The notes below the pieces were generated by a model that was not told where the DNA came from, did no database searches, and saw only the letters and a program-made list of their open reading frames with translations. From Prevotellaceae bacterium (GTDB taxonomy: Bacteria; Bacteroidota; Bacteroidia; Bacteroidales; UBA932): a stretch of 6,571 nt of DNA. The translations under genes were made by a program, and so were the position numbers. Where the stretch lies: NCBI GenBank assembly GCA_031287815.1, contig JAITSM010000111.1, positions 1 through 6,571 on the forward strand, read 5' to 3'. This document shows positions 1-5,091 of the stretch, in pieces. Every line of letters begins with the position of its first letter. Within the stretch, counting starts at the first letter, position 1.

Positions 1-288
1 ACCGCTACGCGGGGACGCGTGGGTATTTATTTTTTCGAACTGGGCAGCGACCGCAAAAAAGGCAAGCCCCCCGGGCAGCACGGCGTGGAAATCCGCTGGG
101 CCATTCTCGAAACCCCGCCGGAACGCTGGGACGAGCTCGTTCATTCCGAAATCGACACCAACTCGCCCTTCACCCTCGCCTTCGAACGCGACCAGCGCGG
201 CCAGAAGCTCTACTTCGCCCTCCGCTGGGAAAATACGCGCGGCGAAAAAGGGCCTTGGACAGATATAATGAATGTGGCGATACCTTGA
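1..288 (+). CDS. C-terminal part of a Bacteroidota hypothetical protein (5' end outside window)
   Basis: The frame is open from base 1, so the gene begins upstream; 95 residues and a TGA stop are visible. I recognise it as the C-terminal half of a roughly 210-220 residue protein of unknown function that is common in Bacteroidota. In that family a helical N-terminal part precedes a beta-rich tail resembling a fibronectin-type module. The tail is recognised by 'GKPPGQHGVEIRW', 'DTNSPFTLAFERDQRG' and especially 'LYFALRWENTRGEKGPW', which ends a few residues before the C-terminus. There is no signal peptide or catalytic motif in the visible part. A GTG codon at position 19 could serve as a start, but the family continues upstream, so I treat it as internal. 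A palindrome and a strong terminator follow, so this is the last gene of its transcript. The function is unknown; the family assignment is from memory of the conserved tail. Confidence 0.8.
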   Translation, partial: TATRGRVGIYFFELGSDRKKGKPPGQHGVEIRWAILETPPERWDELVHSEIDTNSPFTLAFERDQRGQKLYFALRWENTRGEKGPWTDIMNVAIP

Positions 289-301
289 TACGGTGAACGG
301 C

Positions 302-328
302 GTAGGGGCAAAAATTTTTCGCCCCTAC
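302..328. repeat. Palindromic interspersed repeat (GTAGGGGC...GCCCCTAC)
   Basis: Arms GTAGGGGC (302-309) and GCCCCTAC (321-328) are perfect 8-bp inverted repeats. They flank an A5T5 core that is itself self-complementary, so the 27-bp unit is almost a full palindrome. It lies 13 bp after the stop codon of the first gene. Elements with this GTAGGGGCG...CGCCCCTAC shape are, from memory, scattered through many bacterial genomes as REP-like units. Whether it has other copies in this genome cannot be seen here. Confidence 0.6.
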
Positions 329-345
329 ATGCGGAAAATGAAAGA

Positions 346-378
346 CGCCGGTATGGAAACATGCCGGCGGATTTTTTT
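346..378. terminator. Intrinsic terminator between convergent genes
   Basis: A 10-bp stem (346-355 with 360-369, one T.G wobble) is capped by a GAAA tetraloop. On the plus strand it is followed by two bases and seven T residues (372-378). This is a strong intrinsic terminator for the gene ending at 288. On the minus strand the same hairpin is preceded by the A-run and followed by a weaker T-rich stretch, so it probably also stops readthrough from queA. Confidence 0.88.
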
Positions 379-389
379 GTGAGTGGAGT

Positions 390-408
390 CTGACGTAGCC
401 GGCGTCAG
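390..408. repeat. Small inverted repeat downstream of queA
   Basis: CTGACG (390-395) and CGTCAG (403-408) can form a 6-bp stem with a 7-base loop, 20 bp beyond the queA stop. No T-run follows on either strand, so it is not a terminator by itself. It may stabilise the queA mRNA end or be chance. Confidence 0.35.
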
Positions 409-412
409 CAAC

Positions 413-433
413 CTTAAACTTTAAACCTTAAAC
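413..433. repeat. Heptamer array 1: (C/T)TTAAAC x3 over the queA stop
   Basis: Three units in exact 7-bp register (413-419, 420-426, 427-433) differ only in the first base. The last unit contains the queA stop codon (complement of 428-430). It belongs to a set of heptamer arrays lying at gene boundaries throughout this window. Confidence 0.75.
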
Positions 434-1615
434 CAACAACAACGAGCTGTCGCCGTAGCTTAGGAAACGGAAATCATGTTGCAGGGCGTAGGCGTATACG
501 TTGCGCCAGTCGTCGCCGATGAATGCGCTGACTAATAACAGCAGCGTGCTTTGCGGCTGGTGGAAGTTGGTGATCATCCCGCGCACTGTGCGGAACGGGT
601 ACGGCGGCGCAATCAGCAGTTGGGTGGCGGCGTGGATATTTTCCAGCCGGTTATTTTCCATATATTGCAGCAATGCCTGCAATGCTTCTTGTGGAGCGGC
701 TTTGCAGGGGGTTGTGCAGGCTTCCCATTGCGTTACCGCTTGCGGCGGTTGTCCGAGTAGGCATTGTTGCCCCAGAAAATAGAGGCTTTCCAGCGTGCGG
801 GTAGAGGTCGTTCCTACCGCGATGATGTTTCCTGCATATTTTAAAATGTTGTGCAGGGCGTTGCGGCTAACGGTGAACGGCTCGCTGTGCATGACATGCG
901 CGGCAACCGTCGCCGATTTTACCGGGCGGAATGTTCCTGCGCCCACGTGCAGCGTCAGGGTTTCGGTAGCTATTCCGCGCTGCGCGAGTTCGTCGAGTAC
1001 GGCCTGCGTGAAGTGCAGCCCGGCCGTGGGCGCCGCCACCGACCCCTTGTAGCGGGCGTATATCGTTTGATAGCGCAACGTATCTTCCGGCACGGCGTCG
1101 CGCTTCAGGTAGGGTGGGAGAGGGGTTGCGCCGCACTGCTCCAGCACCTGTGCAAACGGCGCGCCGCCATCCCATTCAAACCGTATGCGCACGCTGTCGC
1201 CCTGCTTTTCCAGCAAGGTAGCCGACAGGGCGTGCCGCCCGAAGGGAAGGTATAATTTGCCGTTTTTCCAACGCTTGCTATTGCCGGCAATACACCGCCA
1301 TTCACACGATGCTGTGGCGGCAAAGCAGGCTTCGTATCCGGCGGGCGACAAGGGCTCCAGACAAAATAGCTCTACCACTGCGCCGGTATCTTTCCGGAAA
1401 AGCAGCCGCGCCGGGATGACTTTTGTTTCGTTAAAAACCAGCAGTGAATCGGGGGGCAACAACGCCGGAAGCTCCGTAAAAACCGTGTGCCCGATGTTTC
1501 CGGCGCTATACGTTAAAAGCTTTGCCCGGTCGCGCTGTGCTAATGGGAATTTAGCGATGCGTTCATCGGGCAGCGGATAATTATAATCGGCTATCCGTAT
1601 ATCCGGCGGTTCCAT
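428..1615 (-). CDS. queA: S-adenosylmethionine:tRNA ribosyltransferase-isomerase
   Basis: QueA transfers and isomerises the ribosyl part of S-adenosylmethionine onto 7-aminomethyl-7-deazaguanine at the wobble position of GUN-anticodon tRNAs, giving epoxyqueuosine, the penultimate step of queuosine synthesis; it acts in the cytoplasm. The family motifs occur in order: RIADYNYPLPDERIAKFP near the N-terminus, LLVFNETKVIPARL (58-71), PLPPYL (165-170), GSVAAPTAGLHFT (191-203), TLHVGAGTFRPVK (221-233), AVGTTSTRTLES (266-277), the TNFHQPQSTLL block (349-359) and FRFLSYGDSSLL at the end. Translation gives 395 residues, longer than the ~350 of the E. coli enzyme but usual for a Bacteroidota version. 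The frame stays open upstream to an ATG at 1654, but that overlaps the preceding gene. The ATG at 1615 lies 7 nt after the lipoprotein stop and directly precedes the conserved RIADY motif, so I chose it. Expression is probably translationally coupled to the lipoprotein gene. All motifs are intact, so function is near certain. Confidence 0.96.
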   Translation of the reverse strand: MEPPDIRIADYNYPLPDERIAKFPLAQRDRAKLLTYSAGNIGHTVFTELPALLPPDSLLVFNETKVIPARLLFRKDTGAVVELFCLEPLSPAGYEACFAATASCEWRCIAGNSKRWKNGKLYLPFGRHALSATLLEKQGDSVRIRFEWDGGAPFAQVLEQCGATPLPPYLKRDAVPEDTLRYQTIYARYKGSVAAPTAGLHFTQAVLDELAQRGIATETLTLHVGAGTFRPVKSATVAAHVMHSEPFTVSRNALHNILKYAGNIIAVGTTSTRTLESLYFLGQQCLLGQPPQAVTQWEACTTPCKAAPQEALQALLQYMENNRLENIHAATQLLIAPPYPFRTVRGMITNFHQPQSTLLLLVSAFIGDDWRNVYAYALQHDFRFLSYGDSSLLLV

Positions 1616-1622
1616 GCGGGAT

Positions 1623-2771
1623 TTAGCGCAGTTGTTCATAATAAACCAATGCATGTTCCGGAAAAATACCGGGATGGAAAATGTGCGCCAAATCTTTTAA
1701 TACCACATCGGGATGCACGACGCCGGACTCCCAGAAGTCGCTGCCGCCGCCGGAAGTAAAGCGGCGGGTGTTGTTGTATATTTTTTTAGTTATAAATGCC
1801 GGCGTGCGGGTAAAGCGGGCGTCGGCGGTTTCCAGCTCGCGCAGGGTGCGGTAAGCATTCGGATGCAGCCAGTAGTCGGCTTGCATGGCGTATGTATAGG
1901 CCTCTTCCAGGCTTAACGGCGTGCTGTTCCGCCCGCTGCGCAACCCGAGTATCCGTGCGCCGGCGTCGTTTACCAGCTTGTTCATGTAGTTCTCCTCGCC
2001 GGGCATGTACCATGCGTCGCGCCACGGCGCATTCATTAGCACGGTGGGCTGCGGGGCTGCGGCGCGTACTTCCCCGGCAATCGTTTCGTAGCGTTGCGCT
2101 ATCTCCGAAAACCGGCTGATGGCGTCGTCTTCCTGGTGATAGAACGCTGCGACGGCTATCATGTATTCCGCTTTTCCCAACACGGATTCTTCCAAATAAT
2201 CGGCCAAATAGACCACGCGTACGCCCATTTCATTCAGCTTGCCGACGGTGGCGGCCATTTCGTCGTTGATGCCGTAGGCAAAGACCACATCGGGTTGCAG
2301 GGTAACGATCGTTTCATAGTCCAGTAGCGTTTCGTATCCCACGTCGCGGACTTCGCCGCGGGCAAGGCGTTCGAGAACCGAAGGATTGGTAATGTAGCCG
2401 GCGCCGGACACTCCCGCTATCGTCGCGGCCTGCCCGATACAGTCGACAAAGGCGATATGCGAAGTGGACAAACATATAACCCGCCGAATCGGCGCCGGAA
2501 TATAATTCACCGGCAGGGAATTGTGAAACCTCTCGCGCGGGAGCAGGCGGTACAGCAACTCCATATTCTTCGCGCCCTGCCAGGGGTTGAAGACATGCAG
2601 CAGTTTTTCATCGCCTTTTTTTTCGAGATAAAATCCGTTGGCGTACGCAGGGGAGTAATAGGTTTCAAACCCCGCTTCCCTGTCCTTCTGCGGCGAGCGG
2701 CAGGAAAAGAAAAGCAACAGGAGCGCTATTAGCCGGAAGTTGAAAGCAGGAAGTTGAAAGTTGAAAGGCAT
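1623..2771 (-). CDS. ABC transporter substrate-binding lipoprotein, BtuF/FepB type
   Basis: This 382-residue protein is a periplasmic-binding lipoprotein of the helical-backbone class (PF01497), which captures cobalamin, siderophores or haem for an ABC importer. The N-terminus has basic Arg13, a hydrophobic run LIALLLLFF and a lipobox FFSC with acylated Cys24. The binding domain starts at RRVICLSTSH (96-105) and has the usual two lobes, with DYETIVTLQPDVVFAYG (151-167) in the first. The second lobe has the NAPWRDAWYMPG stretch (247-258) and the terminal GGGSDFWESGVVHPD block (341-355), hallmarks of a Bacteroidota subfamily. The substrate cannot be read from the sequence: cobalamin and siderophore binding are both possible. 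No permease or ATPase gene is adjacent; queA follows after 7 nt. The first ~14 codons consist of a heptamer repeat, so the n-region of the signal peptide is repeat-derived. No other ATG upstream of the lipobox is available. Confidence 0.88.
   Translation of the reverse strand: MPFNFQLPAFNFRLIALLLLFFSCRSPQKDREAGFETYYSPAYANGFYLEKKGDEKLLHVFNPWQGAKNMELLYRLLPRERFHNSLPVNYIPAPIRRVICLSTSHIAFVDCIGQAATIAGVSGAGYITNPSVLERLARGEVRDVGYETLLDYETIVTLQPDVVFAYGINDEMAATVGKLNEMGVRVVYLADYLEESVLGKAEYMIAVAAFYHQEDDAISRFSEIAQRYETIAGEVRAAAPQPTVLMNAPWRDAWYMPGEENYMNKLVNDAGARILGLRSGRNSTPLSLEEAYTYAMQADYWLHPNAYRTLRELETADARFTRTPAFITKKIYNNTRRFTSGGGSDFWESGVVHPDVVLKDLAHIFHPGIFPEHALVYYEQLR
2739..2766. repeat. Heptamer array 2: GTTGAAA units inside the lipoprotein signal peptide
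   Basis: GTTGAAA occurs at 2739-2745, 2753-2759 and 2760-2766, with a diverged unit (GCAGGAA) between them in the same 7-bp register. The array begins 3 bp inside the ATG of the lipoprotein gene and encodes its first residues (FNFQLPAFNF on the minus strand). The repeated NF(Q/R)L peptide pattern comes from reading a heptamer in one frame. Confidence 0.75.
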
Positions 2772-2774
2772 AAG

Positions 2775-2788
2775 TTTATTTACAGATT
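2775..2788 (-). promoter_or_regulatory. 14-bp leader motif AATCTGTAAATAAA just before the lipoprotein start
   Basis: The minus-strand sequence AATCTGTAAATAAA ends 3 bp before the lipoprotein ATG (start at 2771). An identical 14-mer lies upstream of the DUF6340-like gene (3991-4004). Both leaders then end in CTTATG. It may be a repeat remnant or an A/T-rich translation-initiation element; no function is established. Confidence 0.5.
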
Positions 2789-2812
2789 GGCGGATTTAGC
2801 CGGGTTAAATGT

Positions 2813-2871
2813 TAAGAGTTAAAAGCGCCAGCGCTCTTAACTCTTAGTTTTTAACTTTTAATTTTTAGTTC
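2813..2871. repeat. Long inverted repeat plus heptamer array 3 (TTAACTT-type x5)
   Basis: A 14-bp stem with one mismatch pairs 2813-2826 with 2833-2846 around a 6-base loop that is part of AGCGCCAGCGCT. Overlapping its right arm are five heptamers in register (2837-2871): TTAACTC, TTAGTTT, TTAACTT, TTAATTT, TTAGTTC. The block lies between tRNA-Thr and the lipoprotein gene. On the minus strand the hairpin is not followed by T residues, so it does not look like a terminator for the tRNA. A shorter copy of the same module lies at 4984-5020. Confidence 0.7.
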
Positions 2872-2877
2872 TCTCCG

Positions 2878-2949
2878 AGCCTCCCATCGGATTTGAACCG
2901 ACGACCTGCTCATTACGAATGAGCTGCTCTACCGCTGAGCTAAGGAGGC
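2878..2949 (-). tRNA. tRNA-Thr (anticodon CGT)
   Basis: The complement folds into a complete cloverleaf of 72 bases. The 7-bp acceptor stem is GCCTCCT with GGGAGGC (one T.G pair at the base). The D arm is GCTC/GAGC, the anticodon stem GCTCA/TGAGC has loop TTCGTAA, and the T arm GTCGG/CCGAT carries the canonical TTCGAAT loop. The loop places CGT at positions 34-36, which reads the threonine codon ACG. The discriminator base is T, and CCA is not encoded, so it must be added after transcription. A good promoter lies just upstream (2963-2994). Confidence 0.96.
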
Positions 2950-2962
2950 AATAAAAAGGTTG

Positions 2963-2994
2963 CAAAGATATTGAATTTTTATAAATCCTGCAAC
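2963..2994 (-). promoter_or_regulatory. Bacteroidota-type promoter for tRNA-Thr
   Basis: On the minus strand GTTG (2994-2991) is followed, after a 20-bp spacer, by TATCTTTG (2970-2963). This fits the Bacteroidota consensus TTTG-N19/21-TAnnTTTG. Transcription would begin about 7 bp later, a few bases before the tRNA 5' end at 2949. The promoter overlaps the last codons and stop (2979-2981) of the upstream DUF6340-like gene. Confidence 0.75.
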
Positions 2995-3980
2995 TGTTTT
3001 TCCAAAATCGCGCTTTCATTAAGCCTCCGCTGCAAGACGGCGCGGTACCCTGCAATTGCGCTGATGGGATATGATTTTTCGGCATACTGCAACCATTCCA
3101 GCGAGAGTTCATAGTCGCCATTGACTTCACACGCCAGCGCCATGTTGAACGCCGCCTGTGCGGCTGTTTTGCGGTTGTTGTGCCCGGCATATTGTTCCCA
3201 TATTTTCATTGCTTCGCTCCATTCGGCATTTTCGGCATGGGCGGCTGCCTGTTCCATATTCTTGTAGGACGGCACATAGAAGAAACGCTGCACCGTAAGC
3301 CAGTAGGGCGCCAGCCGGCGGGCATACAGTTTTCCCGCTTCGGCAGCGGCCAGCTGTGCCGCCTCCGCAGTAGAAGGCAGTTCGCTCAGGGCTTCCGTCG
3401 CATTCAAGGCGTTCTTGTCCCACACCAGCGTATCCGAGAGGGTTTCCCTGTGGGAAAAGGTGCGGGTAATCGTGTCGTACACTTCAAAACTCGCCGTGTA
3501 GACCGCATAGCTTCCTACATTAAAATAGTTGTCATAACTGAGCTCTGACACTCGCTTCTCGACGCGCTGGAACGGCGTGACGGTAACGTTTTTTACAATA
3601 ATCAGCAAATCGTTTTCCGTGATGGCTTCCACGCTGTCGGCGCAGGAAACCGTGTCGGTGCAGAAAGAATAAAAATTGTACACCGGCACATCATAGTCGG
3701 CGAGCGATTCGATTTCTTCCAGCGTTTCCTTGACGCCTATGGCCGCCGCTACGGCGTGCAGGCTGTCGTTGCGGAAAGTATGCGTTTCGCCGCGGGTTCC
3801 CGTAGCATACAGTACCGCGTAAATCGCCGGCGAGCGGCCAGTGAACGATACCGGTTGCTTGGCCGGCTTCATCACCTGTAGCGATACCAAACGATAATCA
3901 TCCGCCGCCACCGCCACGGATGCCCACAGCAGGAAGAACAGCGTAATTATTTTAGTCTTTAGTCGTAAGTCGTAAGTCAT
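2979..3980 (-). CDS. Secreted DUF6340-like protein with C-terminal TPR-like helices
   Basis: This 333-residue protein has an n-region with two Lys and two Arg (MTYDLRLKTK), a hydrophobic stretch IITLFFLLWASVAV and a probable signal peptidase I site after AVA (about residue 25). No lipobox cysteine is present. Residues 30-230 are beta-rich, with NVTVTPFQRV and a stretch of alternating polar and aromatic residues around SYDNYFNVGSYAVYTASFEVYD. From about 225 the protein is helical: W227, RFFYVPSYKNMEQAAAHAENAEW, then NMALACEVNGDYELSLEWLQYA, a good TPR helix pair, ending in YRAVLQRRLNE and LEKQLQDL. This arrangement matches my recollection of the Bacteroidota family DUF6340, whose function is unknown. 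It is probably periplasmic. It lies downstream of fabG with a 183-bp gap holding a possible promoter. Its first ten codons derive from a heptamer array, as in the lipoprotein gene. Confidence 0.75.
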   Translation of the reverse strand: MTYDLRLKTKIITLFFLLWASVAVAADDYRLVSLQVMKPAKQPVSFTGRSPAIYAVLYATGTRGETHTFRNDSLHAVAAAIGVKETLEEIESLADYDVPVYNFYSFCTDTVSCADSVEAITENDLLIIVKNVTVTPFQRVEKRVSELSYDNYFNVGSYAVYTASFEVYDTITRTFSHRETLSDTLVWDKNALNATEALSELPSTAEAAQLAAAEAGKLYARRLAPYWLTVQRFFYVPSYKNMEQAAAHAENAEWSEAMKIWEQYAGHNNRKTAAQAAFNMALACEVNGDYELSLEWLQYAEKSYPISAIAGYRAVLQRRLNESAILEKQLQDL

Positions 3981-3986
3981 AAGCCC
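3952..3986. repeat. Heptamer array 4: TTAGTCT/TAAGTCG-type x5 across a start codon
   Basis: Five units in 7-bp register are visible: TTAGTCT (3952), TTAGTCG (3959), TAAGTCG (3966), TAAGTCA (3973) and a diverged TAAGCCC (3980). The ATG of the DUF6340-like gene (complement of 3978-3980) spans the fourth and fifth units, and units 1-4 encode its first residues. Confidence 0.78.
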
Positions 3987-3990
3987 TATA

Positions 3991-4004
3991 TTTATTTACA
4001 GATT
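3991..4004 (-). promoter_or_regulatory. Second copy of the 14-bp leader motif AATCTGTAAATAAA
   Basis: This is identical over 14 bp to the motif upstream of the lipoprotein start. Here it lies 10 bp before the DUF6340-like ATG (3980). Extended to GTAAATCTGTAAAT (complement of 3994-4007), it also matches 14 bp on the plus strand at 5041-5054, inside the promoter spacer of the structured RNA. Confidence 0.5.
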
Positions 4005-4096
4005 TACGGATGTTAGTTTAACCTCATACTTTTTAAAAAAATAAGAATTCAGAACAGAAATCATCGCGGATGGTTAGCGAAGATACTAACCGTGAA

Positions 4097-4104
4097 CAAA
4101 GTTA
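4097..4104 (-). promoter_or_regulatory. Possible -7 promoter box for the DUF6340-like gene
   Basis: The minus strand reads TAACTTTG, an exact TAnnTTTG match, 117 bp upstream of the start codon. No TTTG is found at the expected -33 distance, so the match is partial. Just downstream, near the predicted transcript start, GGTTAG and CTAACC (4072-4077 and 4086-4091) form a 6-bp hairpin that could lie at the 5' end of the mRNA. Confidence 0.4.
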
Positions 4105-4131
4105 TGAATGAAGAAAAAAGAACATAACGAG

Positions 4132-4166
4132 ATTCCTGATTCCTAATTCCTAATTCTTAATTTTCA
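4132..4166. repeat. Heptamer array 5: ATTCCTA-type x5 over the fabG stop
   Basis: Five units in register: ATTCCTG (4132), ATTCCTA (4139), ATTCCTA (4146), ATTCTTA (4153) and ATTTTCA (4160-4166). The last unit contains the complement of the fabG TGA stop (4164-4166). The unit sequence differs from the other arrays, but the length and position at a gene edge are the same. Confidence 0.78.
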
Positions 4167-4910
4167 AGTATTCATTCCTCCGCAGACAGGGATTACCTGC
4201 CCGCTGACGTAGGCTGACAAGTCGGAGGCAAGGAACAGCGCGACATTTGCCACGTCTTCCGGTGTGCCGCCGCGCCGCAGGGGAATTGTTTCCAGCCATT
4301 TTTCACGCACTTCGTCGGAAAGCTGGTGCGTCATTTCGGTGATGATGAAGCCCGGCGCAATAGCGTTGCAGCGGATACCGCGCGACCCCAGTTCTTTCGC
4401 CACCGATTTTGCCAGCCCGATCATGCCCGCTTTGGAGGCCGAATAGTTGGCTTGCGCCGCATTGCCCGACACGCCGACCACAGAACTCATGTTGACAATG
4501 CTGCCCGACCGCTGGCGCACCATTACCGGCGCTACGGCGCGCGTGAAGTTGAACGCCGATTTCAGGTTAACGGTGATCACCGCATCCCATTGTTCTTCGC
4601 CCATGCGCAACAGCAGCCCGTCGCGCGTGATGCCGGCATTATTGATTAAAACGTCTACCCGTCCGAAATCTTTTACAATCGCATCTACCACCTGCAGGGT
4701 TTCATCGAATTTGGCGGCGTTGGAGGCGTAGCCTTTGGCGTTGACGCCCAGCGCCAGCAGTTCCGTTTCGGTTTTTTTCGCGTTCTCGTCCAGCACCAAA
4801 TCGGTGAATGCAATAGCACAGCCTTCCTGCGCCAGGCGTAACGCTACGGCTTTTCCAATGCCGCGCGCCGCGCCGGTAACAATAGCTGTTTTTCCTTCTA
4901 ATAGTTTCAT
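4164..4910 (-). CDS. fabG: 3-oxoacyl-[acyl-carrier-protein] reductase
   Basis: FabG reduces 3-oxoacyl-ACP to 3-hydroxyacyl-ACP with NADPH in each round of type II fatty-acid elongation; it is a cytosolic short-chain dehydrogenase, normally a tetramer. The 248-residue length is standard. Cofactor binding is shown by TGAARGIG (12-19) and NNAG (90-93). The catalytic tetrad is intact: Asn115 (VNLKSAFNF), Ser143 (MSSVVG), Tyr156 and Lys160 (YSASK). The C-terminal half has RGIRCNAIAPGFI, the PLRRGGTPEDVANVALFLASD block and the end GQVIPVCGGMNT. The Cys where many homologues have Asp (VDGGM) is a minor variant. The start ATG is directly followed by the usual MKLLEGKTAIVTG. No acyl-carrier or other fab gene is adjacent. 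A -7 box lies 29 bp upstream. Related short-chain reductases with other substrates are possible, but overall similarity is to FabG. Confidence 0.95.
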   Translation of the reverse strand: MKLLEGKTAIVTGAARGIGKAVALRLAQEGCAIAFTDLVLDENAKKTETELLALGVNAKGYASNAAKFDETLQVVDAIVKDFGRVDVLINNAGITRDGLLLRMGEEQWDAVITVNLKSAFNFTRAVAPVMVRQRSGSIVNMSSVVGVSGNAAQANYSASKAGMIGLAKSVAKELGSRGIRCNAIAPGFIITEMTHQLSDEVREKWLETIPLRRGGTPEDVANVALFLASDLSAYVSGQVIPVCGGMNT

Positions 4911-4938
4911 ATGTTGATTCGTTTTTAAATTATCGGGA

Positions 4939-4946
4939 CAAAGGTA
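4939..4946 (-). promoter_or_regulatory. -7 promoter box for fabG
   Basis: The minus strand reads TACCTTTG, an exact TAnnTTTG match. The predicted transcript would start about 22 bp before the fabG ATG. The -33 region is weak (CTTT at 4969-4966 instead of TTTG). The box is near-symmetrical with the plus-strand promoter at 5038-5068, so the region is a divergent promoter pair. Confidence 0.6.
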
Positions 4947-4983
4947 ATAAAAAGTTACGAATTATAAAGTAGAAGGTAGGACT

Positions 4984-5020
4984 AGCGCCAGCCAACGCTT
5001 AACCCTTAATTTTTAGTTCT
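4984..5020. repeat. Second copy of the AGCGCCAGC/heptamer module (array 6)
   Basis: AGCGCCAGC (4984-4992) is followed by heptamers in register at 4999-5019 (TTAACCC, TTAATTT, TTAGTTC). The block at 2824-2872 has the same AGCGCCAGC, the same final units and the same end ATTTTTAGTTCT, with two additional heptamers between. These are two copies of one interspersed element that differ in repeat number. Confidence 0.65.
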
Positions 5021-5037
5021 TATCTCAAAAAGTAAAT

Positions 5038-5068
5038 TTTGTAAATCTGTAAATCTTTTTTACCTTTG
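5038..5068 (+). promoter_or_regulatory. Strong Bacteroidota promoter before the boxA leader
   Basis: TTTG (5038-5041), a 19-bp spacer and TACCTTTG (5061-5068) match the Bacteroidota consensus exactly in both boxes and in spacing. Transcription should begin near 5075. It is the best promoter in the window. The spacer contains GTAAATCTGTAAAT, shared with the DUF6340-like leader. Confidence 0.85.
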
Positions 5069-5079
5069 TAGCCGATTTG

Positions 5080-5091
5080 TGCTCTTTAACA
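5080..5091 (+). promoter_or_regulatory. boxA antitermination element (rRNA-leader type)
   Basis: TGCTCTTTAACA is a perfect match to the core of the boxA element of bacterial rRNA leaders, which binds NusB/NusE (S10) in RNA and makes RNA polymerase resistant to Rho-dependent termination. It lies about 12 nt after the -7 box, so within the first ~15 nt of the transcript. No 16S rRNA or other rRNA sequence follows in the window, which makes its presence unusual. Confidence 0.7.

Noticed and set aside
501..1580. Several open frames on the plus strand and in other frames of queA
   Set aside because: They are antisense or out-of-frame shadows of a queA gene with all family motifs intact.
1616..1654. 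Earlier ATG starts for queA (1654 and 1639)
   Set aside because: They overlap the coding end of the lipoprotein gene, and the extra residues do not resemble QueA N-termini; the ATG at 1615 fits the family and the operon spacing.
2772..2877. Cobalamin riboswitch upstream of the BtuF-type lipoprotein
   Set aside because: No B12-box-like sequence or suitable multi-helix structure is present in this short, A/T-rich repeat region.
2858..3190. Minus-strand frame across the tRNA ending in RNEQVVGSNPMGGSERTKN
   Set aside because: It is the translation of the tRNA-Thr and part of the DUF6340-like gene in another frame, a common annotation artefact.
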